From an uncultured Prevotella sp. (GTDB lineage: Bacteria > Bacteroidota > Bacteroidia > Bacteroidales > Bacteroidaceae), in assembly GCA_900762125.1 (NCBI GenBank), contig CAAFFL010000125.1, positions 1 to 20,023 on the forward strand: a stretch of DNA of 20,023 nucleotides, in the 5' to 3' direction. Positions 1-7,207 of the stretch are shown here, piece after piece. The position numbers and the translations under genes are program-made. Position 1 is the stretch's first letter. Each line of letters starts with the position of its first letter. The notes below the pieces were generated by a model. The model worked only from the letters and a program-made list of their open reading frames with translations. It searched no databases and had not been told where the DNA came from.

Positions 1-125
1 CAGGTGGCGCAGTTGCCGGCGGGCGGCTGGACAACAGGCTCCTCCCCACCCTTCCTGTTGGAGAGGAGGGTGACGACGGCGGCCGCGATTCCAAGGGCGA
101 TGAGGGAGAGCAGGAGGATGAGCAT
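1..125 (-). CDS. Small membrane-anchored protein with CATC-type Cys motif (5' end of gene only)
   Basis: The ATG at 125 opens a frame that runs off the left edge of the window after about 41 codons. The visible part has a short hydrophobic stretch (residues 2-21, MLILLLSLIALGIAAAVVTL), then a charged NRKGGEE linker and a Pro-rich segment ending in GNCAT, where the next codon begins TG and so is Cys or Trp. One N-terminal membrane anchor followed by a Cys motif fits a small Bacteroidales family that, from memory, sits directly downstream of aroA and carries a CATC motif. It starts 6 bp after the aroA stop on the same strand, so the two are almost certainly co-transcribed. The function is unknown; metal binding or redox chemistry by the cysteines would be a guess. 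The partial sequence limits the call. Confidence 0.6.
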   Translation of the reverse strand, partial: MLILLLSLIALGIAAAVVTLLSNRKGGEEPVVQPPAGNCAT

Positions 126-131
126 AGACGA

Positions 132-1376
132 TTAGTTGTCGATGGTGAAGCCTGCCTGGCGGAGGTTGTCCCAGAAGGCGGGATAGGACTTCGTGACCAC
201 CTCGGGGTTATTGATCCTCAGGCCGGGGAACTTGATGGCTAGCGGCGCAAAGGCCATGGCCATGCGGTGGTCCTCGTAGGTGTCGATGGGCTCCATCGAT
301 GGCTCGCAACGGCCAGCCTCCCAAACGAGTTCCGAGTCGTTCTCCGAGTGGATGAGATAGCCCACCTTCCGGAGCTCACGCTTCAAGGCCTCGATGCGGT
401 CGGTCTCCTTGATCTTCAGCGACGCCAGACCACGGAAATGGAACGGGATGTCGAGGGCGCAACAGGTCGTGACGAGCGTCTGCGCCAGGTCGGGACAGTT
501 GACGAAGTCGTAGTCGAAGCGCTCCACGCCACCCGCGTGCCGTGCCAGTGACACCGTCGTCGGACTGTTGCCCGGCTGGTCGAAGACCGTCTTCACGCCG
601 AGGAGCGAGAAGATGTATTTCACCACCGAGTCGCCCTGCTTCGAGCCATCCATGAGGCCTTCCAGCCGCACCTGACTCTCTCGGATGCCATAGAGCGCTA
701 CCTGCTCGTACCAGTAGCTAGCAGCGCTCCAGTCGCTCTCGATATAATAAGGTCGGCTGCCGTAGGTCTTCGGCTGCACGGTGATGGTGTCGCCGGCGGT
801 CCAGTCGGCATCAGCACCATACTCCCGCATCGTCCACAGCGTGAGGTCGATATACGGTCGGGAGACGATGTTGCCCGTGAGCCGCAGCTCCAGTCCCTGG
901 CACAGCATCGGACCGATGAGCAGCAGCGCGGAGATATACTGGCTGCTGATGTTGCCCGGCACCTCCAGCAGTCCGCCATCTAGCTGCTGTCCGCAGATGC
1001 GCAGTGGCGGGAAGCCTTCCTGTCCCTCGTAGCGGATGTCGGCACCCAGCGACCGCAGGGCGTCGACGAGGATGGCGATGGGACGGTGCTTCATCCGCTC
1101 GGTGCCAGTGAGGACATGCTCGCCGGGCGTCACGGAGAGGTAGGCGGTCATGAAGCGCATGGCGGTGCCCGCGGCTTTGATGTCGATGACCTCAGGCATG
1201 GAGCGCAACGCATTGATGACCACCTCCGTGTCGTCACAGTCGGAGAGGTGGCTGGGGATGTCCTTGCCCCTCGAGAGGGCGTGGATGATGAGTGCGCGGT
1301 TGCTGATGCTCTTCGATGCCGGCAACTGGATGGTGGCATCAAGATGCTCTGGAGGATAAAGCGCTATCGTGTTCAT
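132..1376 (-). CDS. aroA: 3-phosphoshikimate 1-carboxyvinyltransferase (EPSP synthase)
   Basis: This cytoplasmic enzyme transfers the enolpyruvyl group of PEP to shikimate-3-phosphate, the sixth step of the shikimate pathway to chorismate and aromatic amino acids. At 414 aa it is close to the family's usual 420-440. Visible family signatures are LPASKSISNRALI near the N-terminus (Lys22 in the substrate-binding SKS), GTAMRF around residue 68, the VPGNISSQYISALLL segment in mid-protein, SDWSAASYW, KETDRIEALKREL (PEP and phosphate contacts), YEDHRMAMAFAPLAI and the terminal TKSYPAFWDNL. The ATG at 1376 gives the expected N-terminus directly before the substrate-binding motif. It is transcribed away from the TPR gene, with a -7 promoter element in the 113-bp divergent spacer. 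The small Cys-motif gene follows 6 bp downstream. Identity is secure from motifs; the sensitivity class was not assessed. Confidence 0.97.
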   Translation of the reverse strand: MNTIALYPPEHLDATIQLPASKSISNRALIIHALSRGKDIPSHLSDCDDTEVVINALRSMPEVIDIKAAGTAMRFMTAYLSVTPGEHVLTGTERMKHRPIAILVDALRSLGADIRYEGQEGFPPLRICGQQLDGGLLEVPGNISSQYISALLLIGPMLCQGLELRLTGNIVSRPYIDLTLWTMREYGADADWTAGDTITVQPKTYGSRPYYIESDWSAASYWYEQVALYGIRESQVRLEGLMDGSKQGDSVVKYIFSLLGVKTVFDQPGNSPTTVSLARHAGGVERFDYDFVNCPDLAQTLVTTCCALDIPFHFRGLASLKIKETDRIEALKRELRKVGYLIHSENDSELVWEAGRCEPSMEPIDTYEDHRMAMAFAPLAIKFPGLRINNPEVVTKSYPAFWDNLRQAGFTIDN

Positions 1377-1404
1377 GTGTCTTTGCGATGAATGATTCTT
1401 TTTA

Positions 1405-1412
1405 CAAAGTTA
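1405..1412 (-). promoter_or_regulatory. Putative -7 promoter element for aroA
   Basis: Read on the minus strand this is TAACTTTG, a match to the Bacteroidota -7 consensus TAnnTTTG, 29 bp before the aroA start codon. I do not see a convincing -33 TTTG at the expected 19-21 bp upstream. Confidence 0.55.
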
Positions 1413-1455
1413 CAACTTTTTTCCCATCATCACGACGATAAAAGATTATTTTTAC

Positions 1456-1463
1456 TAAATTTG
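1456..1463 (+). promoter_or_regulatory. Putative -7 promoter element for the TPR gene
   Basis: TAAATTTG matches TAnnTTTG and lies 26 bp before the ATG at 1490, in an AT-rich spacer. No clear -33 TTTG is visible. It is divergent from, and separated by about 43 bp from, the aroA element. Confidence 0.55.
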
Positions 1464-1489
1464 CATAGCATAACTAAATCTAAAATCCT

Positions 1490-2410
1490 ATGACGGTACA
1501 AGACATCTTTAATCTGAGAAAGGAAGGAAGAACTGACGAGGCGTGGGAAGCCATACAACCGATGTTTGCCGTGCACAAAGGCAAGCACACTACCCTAGCC
1601 TATTTCTGGACCGCGGGCGACAAACTCAATCAGGCCGCAGAGGCCAAGGACGGCGAGGCGGCACGGAAGCTGCTCTTCGCGATGGTAACGGCCTATCCCT
1701 ACATTGAGGACCAGGATCTGCGGGCAAACTGTGCCGTCATCAAGGCTGCGCTGCGCGTCGACGACCTCATCGAACAGTTCAACCTCGCCTACTTCATGCC
1801 CTACTTCGACCGTCTGAAGGATGACGACTGGAAAGCGGTGAAGGTCAACGACCACTGGGTACCGGCCCTGGGCGAGCGGATTGTCAGCCATCTGTTTCGC
1901 GGCATCGAGGAGCGGAAGGACCCTAAATATGTGGAGACGGTGAAGCCAATGCTGGAGAAGGCGCTGCACCTGCACCCCAACAACAAGAACAACCAGCGGT
2001 TCATGGCGCGCCTCTACCTCCTGGAGGGCAACACCCAGCAGGCGGAGAAGGTGCTGCGCCGCATCATCGAAAAACAGAAGGACGCCGCGTCGTGCCACGA
2101 CCTCTCGCAGCTCACCGCTGACCCTGCAGAGCGCATCGCCCTTATCTGCCAGGCCATCCTCTGGCAGCCGCAGGAGAAGTTCCGGTCGAAGATGCGCGTG
2201 GAGCTTGCCTCACTGCTCCGGGAGAAGCGGCCTGCCAATGCACTCTTTGAACTAAGAAAGAGCCGTCAGACCCGCGAGGCCATGGGCAACCATGTGCCCG
2301 ACTTTGCCCTGGACATGGAACGACAACTTGTCCATATCACTCCCGCCACCGATCAGGAGCAGAACGACTTCTATCTCCGGGCCATCCGCTATCTGAAGAA
2401 TAAGCAATAA
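1490..2410 (+). CDS. TPR-like hypothetical protein
   Basis: This is a 306-aa soluble, helix-rich, charged protein with no signal peptide or membrane segment. It opens with DIFNLRKEGRTDEAWEAIQPM, a helix-turn-helix pattern typical of tetratricopeptide units. Residues about 147-210 (KPMLEKALHLHPNNKNNQRFMARLYLLEGNTQQAEKVLRRIIEK and what follows) contain at least one good TPR-like pair with the usual small/aromatic spacing. I recall similar proteins in Bacteroidales beginning with a very similar NLRK-G-DEA segment, annotated only as TPR or DUF7017-type proteins; no catalytic residues can be recognised. It has its own promoter-like element and is followed 104 bp later by a HAD hydrolase. A scaffold or protein-interaction role is inferred from the repeats only. 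Confidence 0.8.
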   Translation: MTVQDIFNLRKEGRTDEAWEAIQPMFAVHKGKHTTLAYFWTAGDKLNQAAEAKDGEAARKLLFAMVTAYPYIEDQDLRANCAVIKAALRVDDLIEQFNLAYFMPYFDRLKDDDWKAVKVNDHWVPALGERIVSHLFRGIEERKDPKYVETVKPMLEKALHLHPNNKNNQRFMARLYLLEGNTQQAEKVLRRIIEKQKDAASCHDLSQLTADPAERIALICQAILWQPQEKFRSKMRVELASLLREKRPANALFELRKSRQTREAMGNHVPDFALDMERQLVHITPATDQEQNDFYLRAIRYLKNKQ

Positions 2411-2439
2411 ACAATGGAAATTCTCTGGCAACAGAAATA

Positions 2440-2497
2440 AACAGAAAGGAACGGAAAGCCTAAGGCTTGCTTCTGTTTTCTTTCGTTACCTTCTGTT
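2440..2497. repeat. Composite inverted repeat between TPR and HAD genes
   Basis: The outer arms AACAGAAAGGAACG (2440-2453) and CGTTACCTTCTGTT (2484-2497) pair at 12 of 14 positions. Inside is a second perfect palindrome, AAGCCTAAGGCTT (2456-2468). The element lies between the TPR stop (2410) and the chosen HAD start (2515). It could fold as a branched hairpin that ends TPR transcription, or be a copy of an intergenic palindromic repeat. There is no uniform U-run straight after the 3' arm, so a standard terminator is not proven. Confidence 0.65.
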
Positions 2498-2514
2498 GCA
2501 AAAACAGGAATGCT

Positions 2515-3273
2515 ATGATTAATGAAAACGACATCCGGCTGATCGCCTTCGACGCCGACGACACGCTGTGGGACTGCCAGGGCCACTTCGACGAGGTGGA
2601 ACGGCAGTACTGCGAGATACTCTCGCCCTGGGGCACGGCCAAGGAGGTCTCCGACGCACTGTTCCAGACTGAGAGCGGCAACATGGCACTGATGGGTTAT
2701 GGCTGCAAGGCGTTCACCATCTCGATCATTGAGAACGCCATCCGCTTCTCGCATGGGGAGATCAAGGCGGATGACGTGATGAAGATTGTCGAGTTGGGGA
2801 AGTCGTTGCTGGAGCTACCCGCCACGCCGCTGCCCGGCGTAGCCCCTACCCTGCAGGCGCTTCGACAGTCAGGGCGCTACCGCATGGTGGTGTTCACCAA
2901 GGGCGAGCTACTCGACCAGCAGACCAAGGTGATCCGCTCAGGCCTCTCCCGCTACTTCGACGACGTGGTCATCGTCACCGACAAGACGAAGGACGAATAC
3001 CAGAAACTTTGCCACCTCTTCGACACCACCATCAGCCACCTGCTCATGGTGGGCAACTCCTTCCGCTCTGACATCGAACCGGTGCTGCAGCTTGGCGGCT
3101 ATGCGGCTCACATTCCCTTCCACACCGAGTGGAAGCATGAGGCGACGGAAGAATACGACCATCCCCACCTGTGGCGCCTGCAGCAGTTTGAAGAGTTGCA
3201 GACGCTGGTGTCTAACTTAGGTTTCAGAACTTGCGAAACTCTGGTGCCTAATGGTTTAGATGGTCCAAGATGA
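2515..3273 (+). CDS. HAD-superfamily hydrolase
   Basis: This is a 252-aa cytoplasmic phosphatase-like protein. Motif I is DADDTLW (nucleophile Asp13, acid/base Asp15), motif II is VFTKG, the motif III Lys lies in the DKTKDEYQKL region, and motif IV is VGNSFRSDIEPVLQLGGYA. The segment between motifs I and II is an alpha-helical cap. The substrate cannot be read from the sequence. An upstream in-frame ATG at 2467 would add a cysteine-rich 16-residue tail encoded inside the inverted repeat, so I prefer the ATG at 2515, which places motif I at the usual distance from the N-terminus. The last 20 or so residues (about SNLGFRTCETLVPNGLDGPR) do not look like a family terminus. They overlap the convergent GH27/SGNH remnant by 26 bp, so the original 3' end may have been altered. 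Confidence 0.88.
   Translation: MINENDIRLIAFDADDTLWDCQGHFDEVERQYCEILSPWGTAKEVSDALFQTESGNMALMGYGCKAFTISIIENAIRFSHGEIKADDVMKIVELGKSLLELPATPLPGVAPTLQALRQSGRYRMVVFTKGELLDQQTKVIRSGLSRYFDDVVIVTDKTKDEYQKLCHLFDTTISHLLMVGNSFRSDIEPVLQLGGYAAHIPFHTEWKHEATEEYDHPHLWRLQQFEELQTLVSNLGFRTCETLVPNGLDGPR
3218..3252. repeat. Imperfect inverted repeat at the HAD 3' end
   Basis: GTTTC (3221-3225) pairs with GAAAC (3235-3239), and TTAGG (3218-3222) can pair with CCTAA (3248-3252) around an internal loop. CTGGTG(T/C)CTAA is also repeated directly at 3205-3215 and 3241-3251, 36 bp apart. The hairpin covers the end of the HAD frame and the stop of the convergent remnant. It could act as a weak two-way terminator, but no T-run supports that. 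Confidence 0.4.
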
Positions 3274-3727
3274 ACTTCTCACCGATGGGGAGGAACAGGT
3301 CGTGCCCTCGATTGTTGAGATGGGCGTTGTCTGTCTCCGACTGGAAATACGCTTTCCGGAAGTCGGCGCTGCTGGGGTCGATGACCGTTTGTGAAGCGTC
3401 AAGCACAGGCACACGGTGCTTCTTGCAAACCTTCTTGATGCTTTTAATGACGCCATTAAAGTATTCCACTACATCAGCATTGCTGCCACGCCATGGTGTC
3501 ACCCACATGATCTTCGCCTTCGGACAACGCTTGGCGACGTACGCCTGCCGCCCCAGTGGGTCCTGGTTGATGGCGATGAGGCGCCGGTTGGTGAGGATCT
3601 TCATCGTCTCAGCTGGGATCTTCGTGAGGTCGCAGCCGATGAGCAGCGGCGAGGACATCATGCACCTGAGTCCGAAATGCGAAACCTCCTCGTCATGCGT
3701 GAGCCCACGTCCCATCTCCAGCATATC
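3248..3727 (-). pseudogene. Chimeric remnant: GH27 alpha-galactosidase fragment fused to SGNH esterase C-terminus
   Basis: The open frame (from ATG 3724, with one more in-frame Asp codon and then a stop at 3728-3730) joins two unrelated folds. Residues 1 to about 62 (DMLEMGRGLTHDEEVSHFG, CMMSSPLLIGCDLTKIP, INQDPLGRQAYV) match the last third of the GH27 melibiase catalytic barrel. The barrel's N-terminal two thirds, including the catalytic KYDYC Asp, are missing. From AKRCPKAKIMWVTPWRG onward the protein matches the C-terminal half of an SGNH/GDSL hydrolase and ends with the Asp-x-x-His motif (DNAHLNNRGH); its GDS and GxND blocks are absent. The junction is near 3530-3545, between QAYV and AKRCPK. 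Neither enzyme could be active. The best reading is a deletion remnant of a carbohydrate-degradation locus. A small expressed orphan protein is less likely. Confidence 0.75.
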
Positions 3728-3783
3728 TTAGTCTTTGCACTTTCACCTATAAATTATGACCGAGATGCTGTTATGTAATCCAC

Positions 3784-3811
3784 ACCCCCTCCTTTGGAGG
3801 GGCTTGGGGAG
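3784..3811. repeat. CCTCC/GGAGG hairpin downstream of rodA
   Basis: CCCCTCC and GGAGGGG form a perfect 7-bp stem around TTT (3784-3800), followed by CTTGGGGAGG, which could pair alternatively with the 5' arm. It lies just past the rodA stop. It may end the cell-shape operon, although there is no T-run on the minus strand. Similar CCCTCC...GGAGG blocks recur between genes in Bacteroidales genomes from memory, so it may be a dispersed intergenic repeat. Confidence 0.5.
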
Positions 3812-3814
3812 GAC

Positions 3815-5284
3815 TTAACTTCTGACAAGGTTGCGTCCCGCATCAATCCTGAGGAAGATGAAGAGGAGGATGGTGAAGCCCCATAGCGAGGAGCCACCAT
3901 AGCTGAAGAATGGCAGTGGGATGCCGATGACGGGCGTCAGACCAAGCACCATGCCCACATTGATGAAGACATGGAAGAGGAAGATGCTCAGGACACAATA
4001 GCCATAGACGCGTCCGAACTTAAACGGTTGTCGTTCCGCCAGATGGATGAGCCTCAGGATGAGCGCCAGGAACAACAGCAGCACGCCCGCGGAGCCGATG
4101 AAGCCCTCCTCCTCACCGACGGTGCAGAAGATGAAGTCGGTGTCCTGCTCGGGCACAAACTTCAACTTCGTCTGTGTGCCATTGAGGAAGCCTTTGCCCT
4201 GCAGACCACCCGAGCCAATGGCAATCTCACTCTGGTGGACATTGTAGCCAGCACCTGCCAAGTCCTCGTCGAGGCCGAGCAGCACATTGATGCGCACCCG
4301 CTGATGGGGCTCCATGACGTCGTTGAGGACATAGTCGGCACTATAGAAGAAGATGACGGAGCCGATGGAGAACAGCGAGATGAGGAGATAGCTGCGGAAG
4401 CGTGTCGACAGTCCCTCATAGACCAGATAGCCGATCATCACCGCACAGATGAGCAACTGTACCCAGACGATATCGAAGCGGATGACATACTCCGAGAAGA
4501 GAAGCATCAAAAGCGTCACGCCTACGCTGACGGCCGCGATGCGCAAGGCCTTGCCGTGTTCGGCACAATAGGTGTAGACCATGCCGGAGGTGAAGAGCTG
4601 AACCAGCAAGAGGACGACAAACTTGCCCACTGACGTCGGCGTGTCCCAAAGCATCACCTGCTCGTATTTGATGCCCACGACAAAATAGACGACCATCGCC
4701 ACACCCGTGAAAAGGATGCTGCCCGGCATGCCCTCACGATAGAACATCAGGAAGAACGACAGATAGACCAGTGCGGAGCCCGTCTCGCGCTGTCCGACGA
4801 TAAAGAGCATCGGCATAAGGACGATGCCTGCTGCTGCCGCGAAGTGCTTCCACTTCTGCATGTCGAAGCCATAGCTGCTCATCAGCTTCGCCACCGCCAG
4901 CGCCGTGGCAAACTTGGCAAACTCAGCGGGCTGCAAGCGCAGCGGTCCGAGGACGAGCCACGAGCGTGAGCCCTTGATCTCGTGAGGATTGAAGATGGTG
5001 ACGAAGAGCAGCAACAGCAGTGCCGCATAGATGATGTAGGCAAACGTATCGTAGAACCGGTCGTCGAGCATCAGCAACACGAAGCCCAGCACGAGCGAGG
5101 TGCCGATCCAGATGATCTGCATGCCCGACCGCGTGGAACAGCTGAAGATGTCCGTCTCGCCAAAGGTGTAGCTGGCACCGCAGACGCTGATCCATCCGAA
5201 GATGAGCAGCGCGAGGTAGATGCCGATGGTCCACCAGTCGAGGCTACCGAGCACCGTGGGTTGTTTATCTGTCGTGCGAGCCAT
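3815..5284 (-). CDS. rodA: RodA, SEDS peptidoglycan glycosyltransferase
   Basis: RodA is the membrane enzyme that polymerises lipid II into glycan strands for side-wall growth, working with its transpeptidase partner PBP2. The 489-aa protein has about ten hydrophobic segments. It carries the FtsW/RodA/SpoVE signatures GSRSWLVLGPLRLQPAEFAKFA (residues about 105-126) and, near the C-terminus, GYNVHQSEIAIGSGG, GKGFLNGTQTKLKFVPEQDTDFIF, GEEEGFIG and GIPLPFFSYGGSS. It is about 120 aa longer than E. coli RodA; the extra length lies in mid-protein membrane segments and fits the Bacteroidota form. It is the last gene of the mre operon, starting 30 bp after the mrdA stop. That spacer is one copy of a 25-bp duplication. 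Confidence 0.96.
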   Translation of the reverse strand: MARTTDKQPTVLGSLDWWTIGIYLALLIFGWISVCGASYTFGETDIFSCSTRSGMQIIWIGTSLVLGFVLLMLDDRFYDTFAYIIYAALLLLLFVTIFNPHEIKGSRSWLVLGPLRLQPAEFAKFATALAVAKLMSSYGFDMQKWKHFAAAAGIVLMPMLFIVGQRETGSALVYLSFFLMFYREGMPGSILFTGVAMVVYFVVGIKYEQVMLWDTPTSVGKFVVLLLVQLFTSGMVYTYCAEHGKALRIAAVSVGVTLLMLLFSEYVIRFDIVWVQLLICAVMIGYLVYEGLSTRFRSYLLISLFSIGSVIFFYSADYVLNDVMEPHQRVRINVLLGLDEDLAGAGYNVHQSEIAIGSGGLQGKGFLNGTQTKLKFVPEQDTDFIFCTVGEEEGFIGSAGVLLLFLALILRLIHLAERQPFKFGRVYGYCVLSIFLFHVFINVGMVLGLTPVIGIPLPFFSYGGSSLWGFTILLFIFLRIDAGRNLVRS

Positions 5285-5288
5285 AATC

Positions 5289-5338
5289 TTTATCTATTAT
5301 GCGAACCGTATTATTTATCTATTGTGCGAACCGTATCC
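5289..5338. repeat. 25-bp tandem duplication across the mrdA stop
   Basis: Two adjacent 25-bp copies (5289-5313 and 5314-5338) match at 22 of 25 positions. The right copy encodes the last codons and stop of mrdA (YGSHNR-stop). The left copy fills the space between that stop and the rodA start at 5284. This looks like slippage or unequal recombination that lengthened the spacer between two tightly linked genes. Confidence 0.85.
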
Positions 5339-7165
5339 GATTCTCCGTTTCTGTAGTTCATCCGCCTCATGGGCCCGTGCCGGTGAGAGCTTTCCTGTGA
5401 TATATTGTTCCATCAAGCACCCGGCCATCGGCACGGCGAAGTCGGCACCAAAGCCACCGTTCTCCACGTATACCGCCAGTGCGATCTTCGGGTGCTCCGC
5501 CGGTGCGAAGCCCATGAAGATGGAGTGGTCCTGTCCACGGTTCTGTGCCGTACCAGTCTTGCCACACGCCGTGAACGGCAGTCCGCCGAGATGCTTACAC
5601 GTACCGCCGAGGACGGAGTTGCGCATGCCCTGCACGACGACGTCGTAAGCGTAGGGGCTGGCCTTGGTGAAATGCTTCTCGTAGTACTTCTTATCGAGCT
5701 GTCCACCCTTGATGCTCCGCACCACGTGAGGGATGTAGTAGTAGCCGCGGTTGGCAATGGTTGCGCCGAGGTTGGCAATCTGCAGCGGCGTGAGGTTCAC
5801 CTCACCCTGCCCGATGGCAATGGAGATGACGGTCAGTCCGTTCCATGAGCCATGATAGGCCTTGTCGTAGAACGCCGCATTCGGGATCAATCCGCGCTTC
5901 TCACCCGGAAGGTCGATGCCGAGCTTATAGCCAAAGCCCATGGAGACCATATAGTCGCGCCACGTGTTCATCGCCGTCTGCACATTCTTGTATTTCAGAC
6001 GGTTACTCATCATGTGGTAGAGTCCCCAACAGAAGTAGCCGTTGCACGACGTCTCGATGGCGAAGCGCACATCCAGCGGTGAGCGGTGGCCGTGGCAACC
6101 CACATGCAGACCGCGATAGGAGAATCCGTGGTTGCAGGGATAGAGCGTATGCGTGTTGATGATACCCTCGGTGAGATAGGTCAGCGCCTGGGTGGTCTTG
6201 AACGTTGAGCCCGGTGGATACTGTCCCATGATGGCGCGGTTGAGGAGCGGCTTCCAGACGTTGCGCGAGAGGTAACGATGATAGGGCGTGCGCGTCTTGC
6301 CCCCGAGCAGACGTGGATCATAGCTCGGTGACGATACCAAGGCGAGAACCTGCCCTGTCGACGGCTCGATGGCGACGATGGCACCAATCTTCCCTTCGAG
6401 CATCCGCTCGCCCAGCGCCTGGAGCTTGAGGTCCAGTCCCAAGGTGAGGTCGTGGCCGGGGACCGGCTTTTGGTCGAACTTACCATCCTGATACTTGCCC
6501 TGAATTCGGCCATGGGCATCGCGAAGGAGCACCTGTACGCCCTTGACGCCGCGGAGGTCCTTCTCGTAGCTCTTCTCCACGCCGAGCTTGCCGATGTAGT
6601 CACCTGGCTGATAGTAGTCGTCCTCATCGATGTCACCCTGCGACACCTCCGACACGTCGCCCAGCACATGGGCTGCGTAGGGATAGATATATTGGCGCAC
6701 GGTGCGCTTCTGGACATAGAACCCCGGGAAGCGGAACATCTTCTCCTGGAAGACGCTGAAGTCCTTGTCGGAGATCTGGCTCATGAAGAGCTGCTGCGTG
6801 AAGCGGCTGTAGCCAGGGTTCTTCGAGCGGTCCTTGATGTCGTCCATGCGCTTGATGAACCACTCCTTGGTGATGCCGAGCGTCTCGCAGAAGTCCATCG
6901 TGTCGAGGCGGTCCTTCTCCTCGTTCATCACCACCATGATGTCGTAGGCCGGCTGGTTGTAGACCATCAGCTTGCCGTTGCGGTCACGGATGGCGCCACG
7001 GGCAGGATATTCGATCTTCTTCAGGAACGCATTGGAGTCGGCACTCTTCCGATAGTCGTCACTCCAGAGCTGGAGCGTGAAGAGGCGGATGATGTAGATC
7101 GTGACGATGAACGCCGCTACACCACCAATGACATATTTCCTGTTTTCAAGATCGTAGTTCTTCAT
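5315..7165 (-). CDS. mrdA: Penicillin-binding protein 2 (elongasome transpeptidase)
   Basis: This class B PBP cross-links side-wall peptidoglycan in the periplasm and activates RodA. The 616-aa protein has one N-terminal membrane anchor (VIGGVAAFIVTIYIIRLFTLQL, residues about 12-33) and a pedestal domain (ARGAIRDRNGKLMVYNQPAYDI; GVEKSYEKDLRG). Its C-terminal transpeptidase domain has all three active-site motifs: STFK with nucleophile Ser320, SCN at 373-375, and KTGT with Lys536. The ATG at 7165 puts the anchor at the N-terminus as expected. It lies between mreD (42-bp spacer made largely of 7-bp repeats) and rodA. The last codons and stop sit in a 25-bp tandem duplication. Identity is supported by motifs and by the rodA/mreD context; PBP3 (FtsI) is excluded by that context. 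Confidence 0.96.
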   Translation of the reverse strand: MKNYDLENRKYVIGGVAAFIVTIYIIRLFTLQLWSDDYRKSADSNAFLKKIEYPARGAIRDRNGKLMVYNQPAYDIMVVMNEEKDRLDTMDFCETLGITKEWFIKRMDDIKDRSKNPGYSRFTQQLFMSQISDKDFSVFQEKMFRFPGFYVQKRTVRQYIYPYAAHVLGDVSEVSQGDIDEDDYYQPGDYIGKLGVEKSYEKDLRGVKGVQVLLRDAHGRIQGKYQDGKFDQKPVPGHDLTLGLDLKLQALGERMLEGKIGAIVAIEPSTGQVLALVSSPSYDPRLLGGKTRTPYHRYLSRNVWKPLLNRAIMGQYPPGSTFKTTQALTYLTEGIINTHTLYPCNHGFSYRGLHVGCHGHRSPLDVRFAIETSCNGYFCWGLYHMMSNRLKYKNVQTAMNTWRDYMVSMGFGYKLGIDLPGEKRGLIPNAAFYDKAYHGSWNGLTVISIAIGQGEVNLTPLQIANLGATIANRGYYYIPHVVRSIKGGQLDKKYYEKHFTKASPYAYDVVVQGMRNSVLGGTCKHLGGLPFTACGKTGTAQNRGQDHSIFMGFAPAEHPKIALAVYVENGGFGADFAVPMAGCLMEQYITGKLSPARAHEADELQKRRIGYGSHNR

Positions 7166-7170
7166 CGTGG

Positions 7171-7204
7171 ACTTTGAACTTTGAACTTTGAACTTTGAAC
7201 TTTA
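7171..7204. repeat. Heptanucleotide tandem repeat between mreD and mrdA
   Basis: ACTTTGA is repeated four times perfectly (7171-7198), followed by a partial copy (ACTTTA). It fills most of the 42-bp spacer between the mreD stop and the mrdA start. Copy number changes here would alter the length of the leader before mrdA in 7-bp steps without affecting either reading frame. Confidence 0.9.
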
Positions 7205-7207
7205 TCG

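Noticed and set aside
2467..2514. Longer HAD start at 2467
   Set aside because: The extra 16 residues are encoded by the inverted repeat and would push motif I away from its usual place near the N-terminus.
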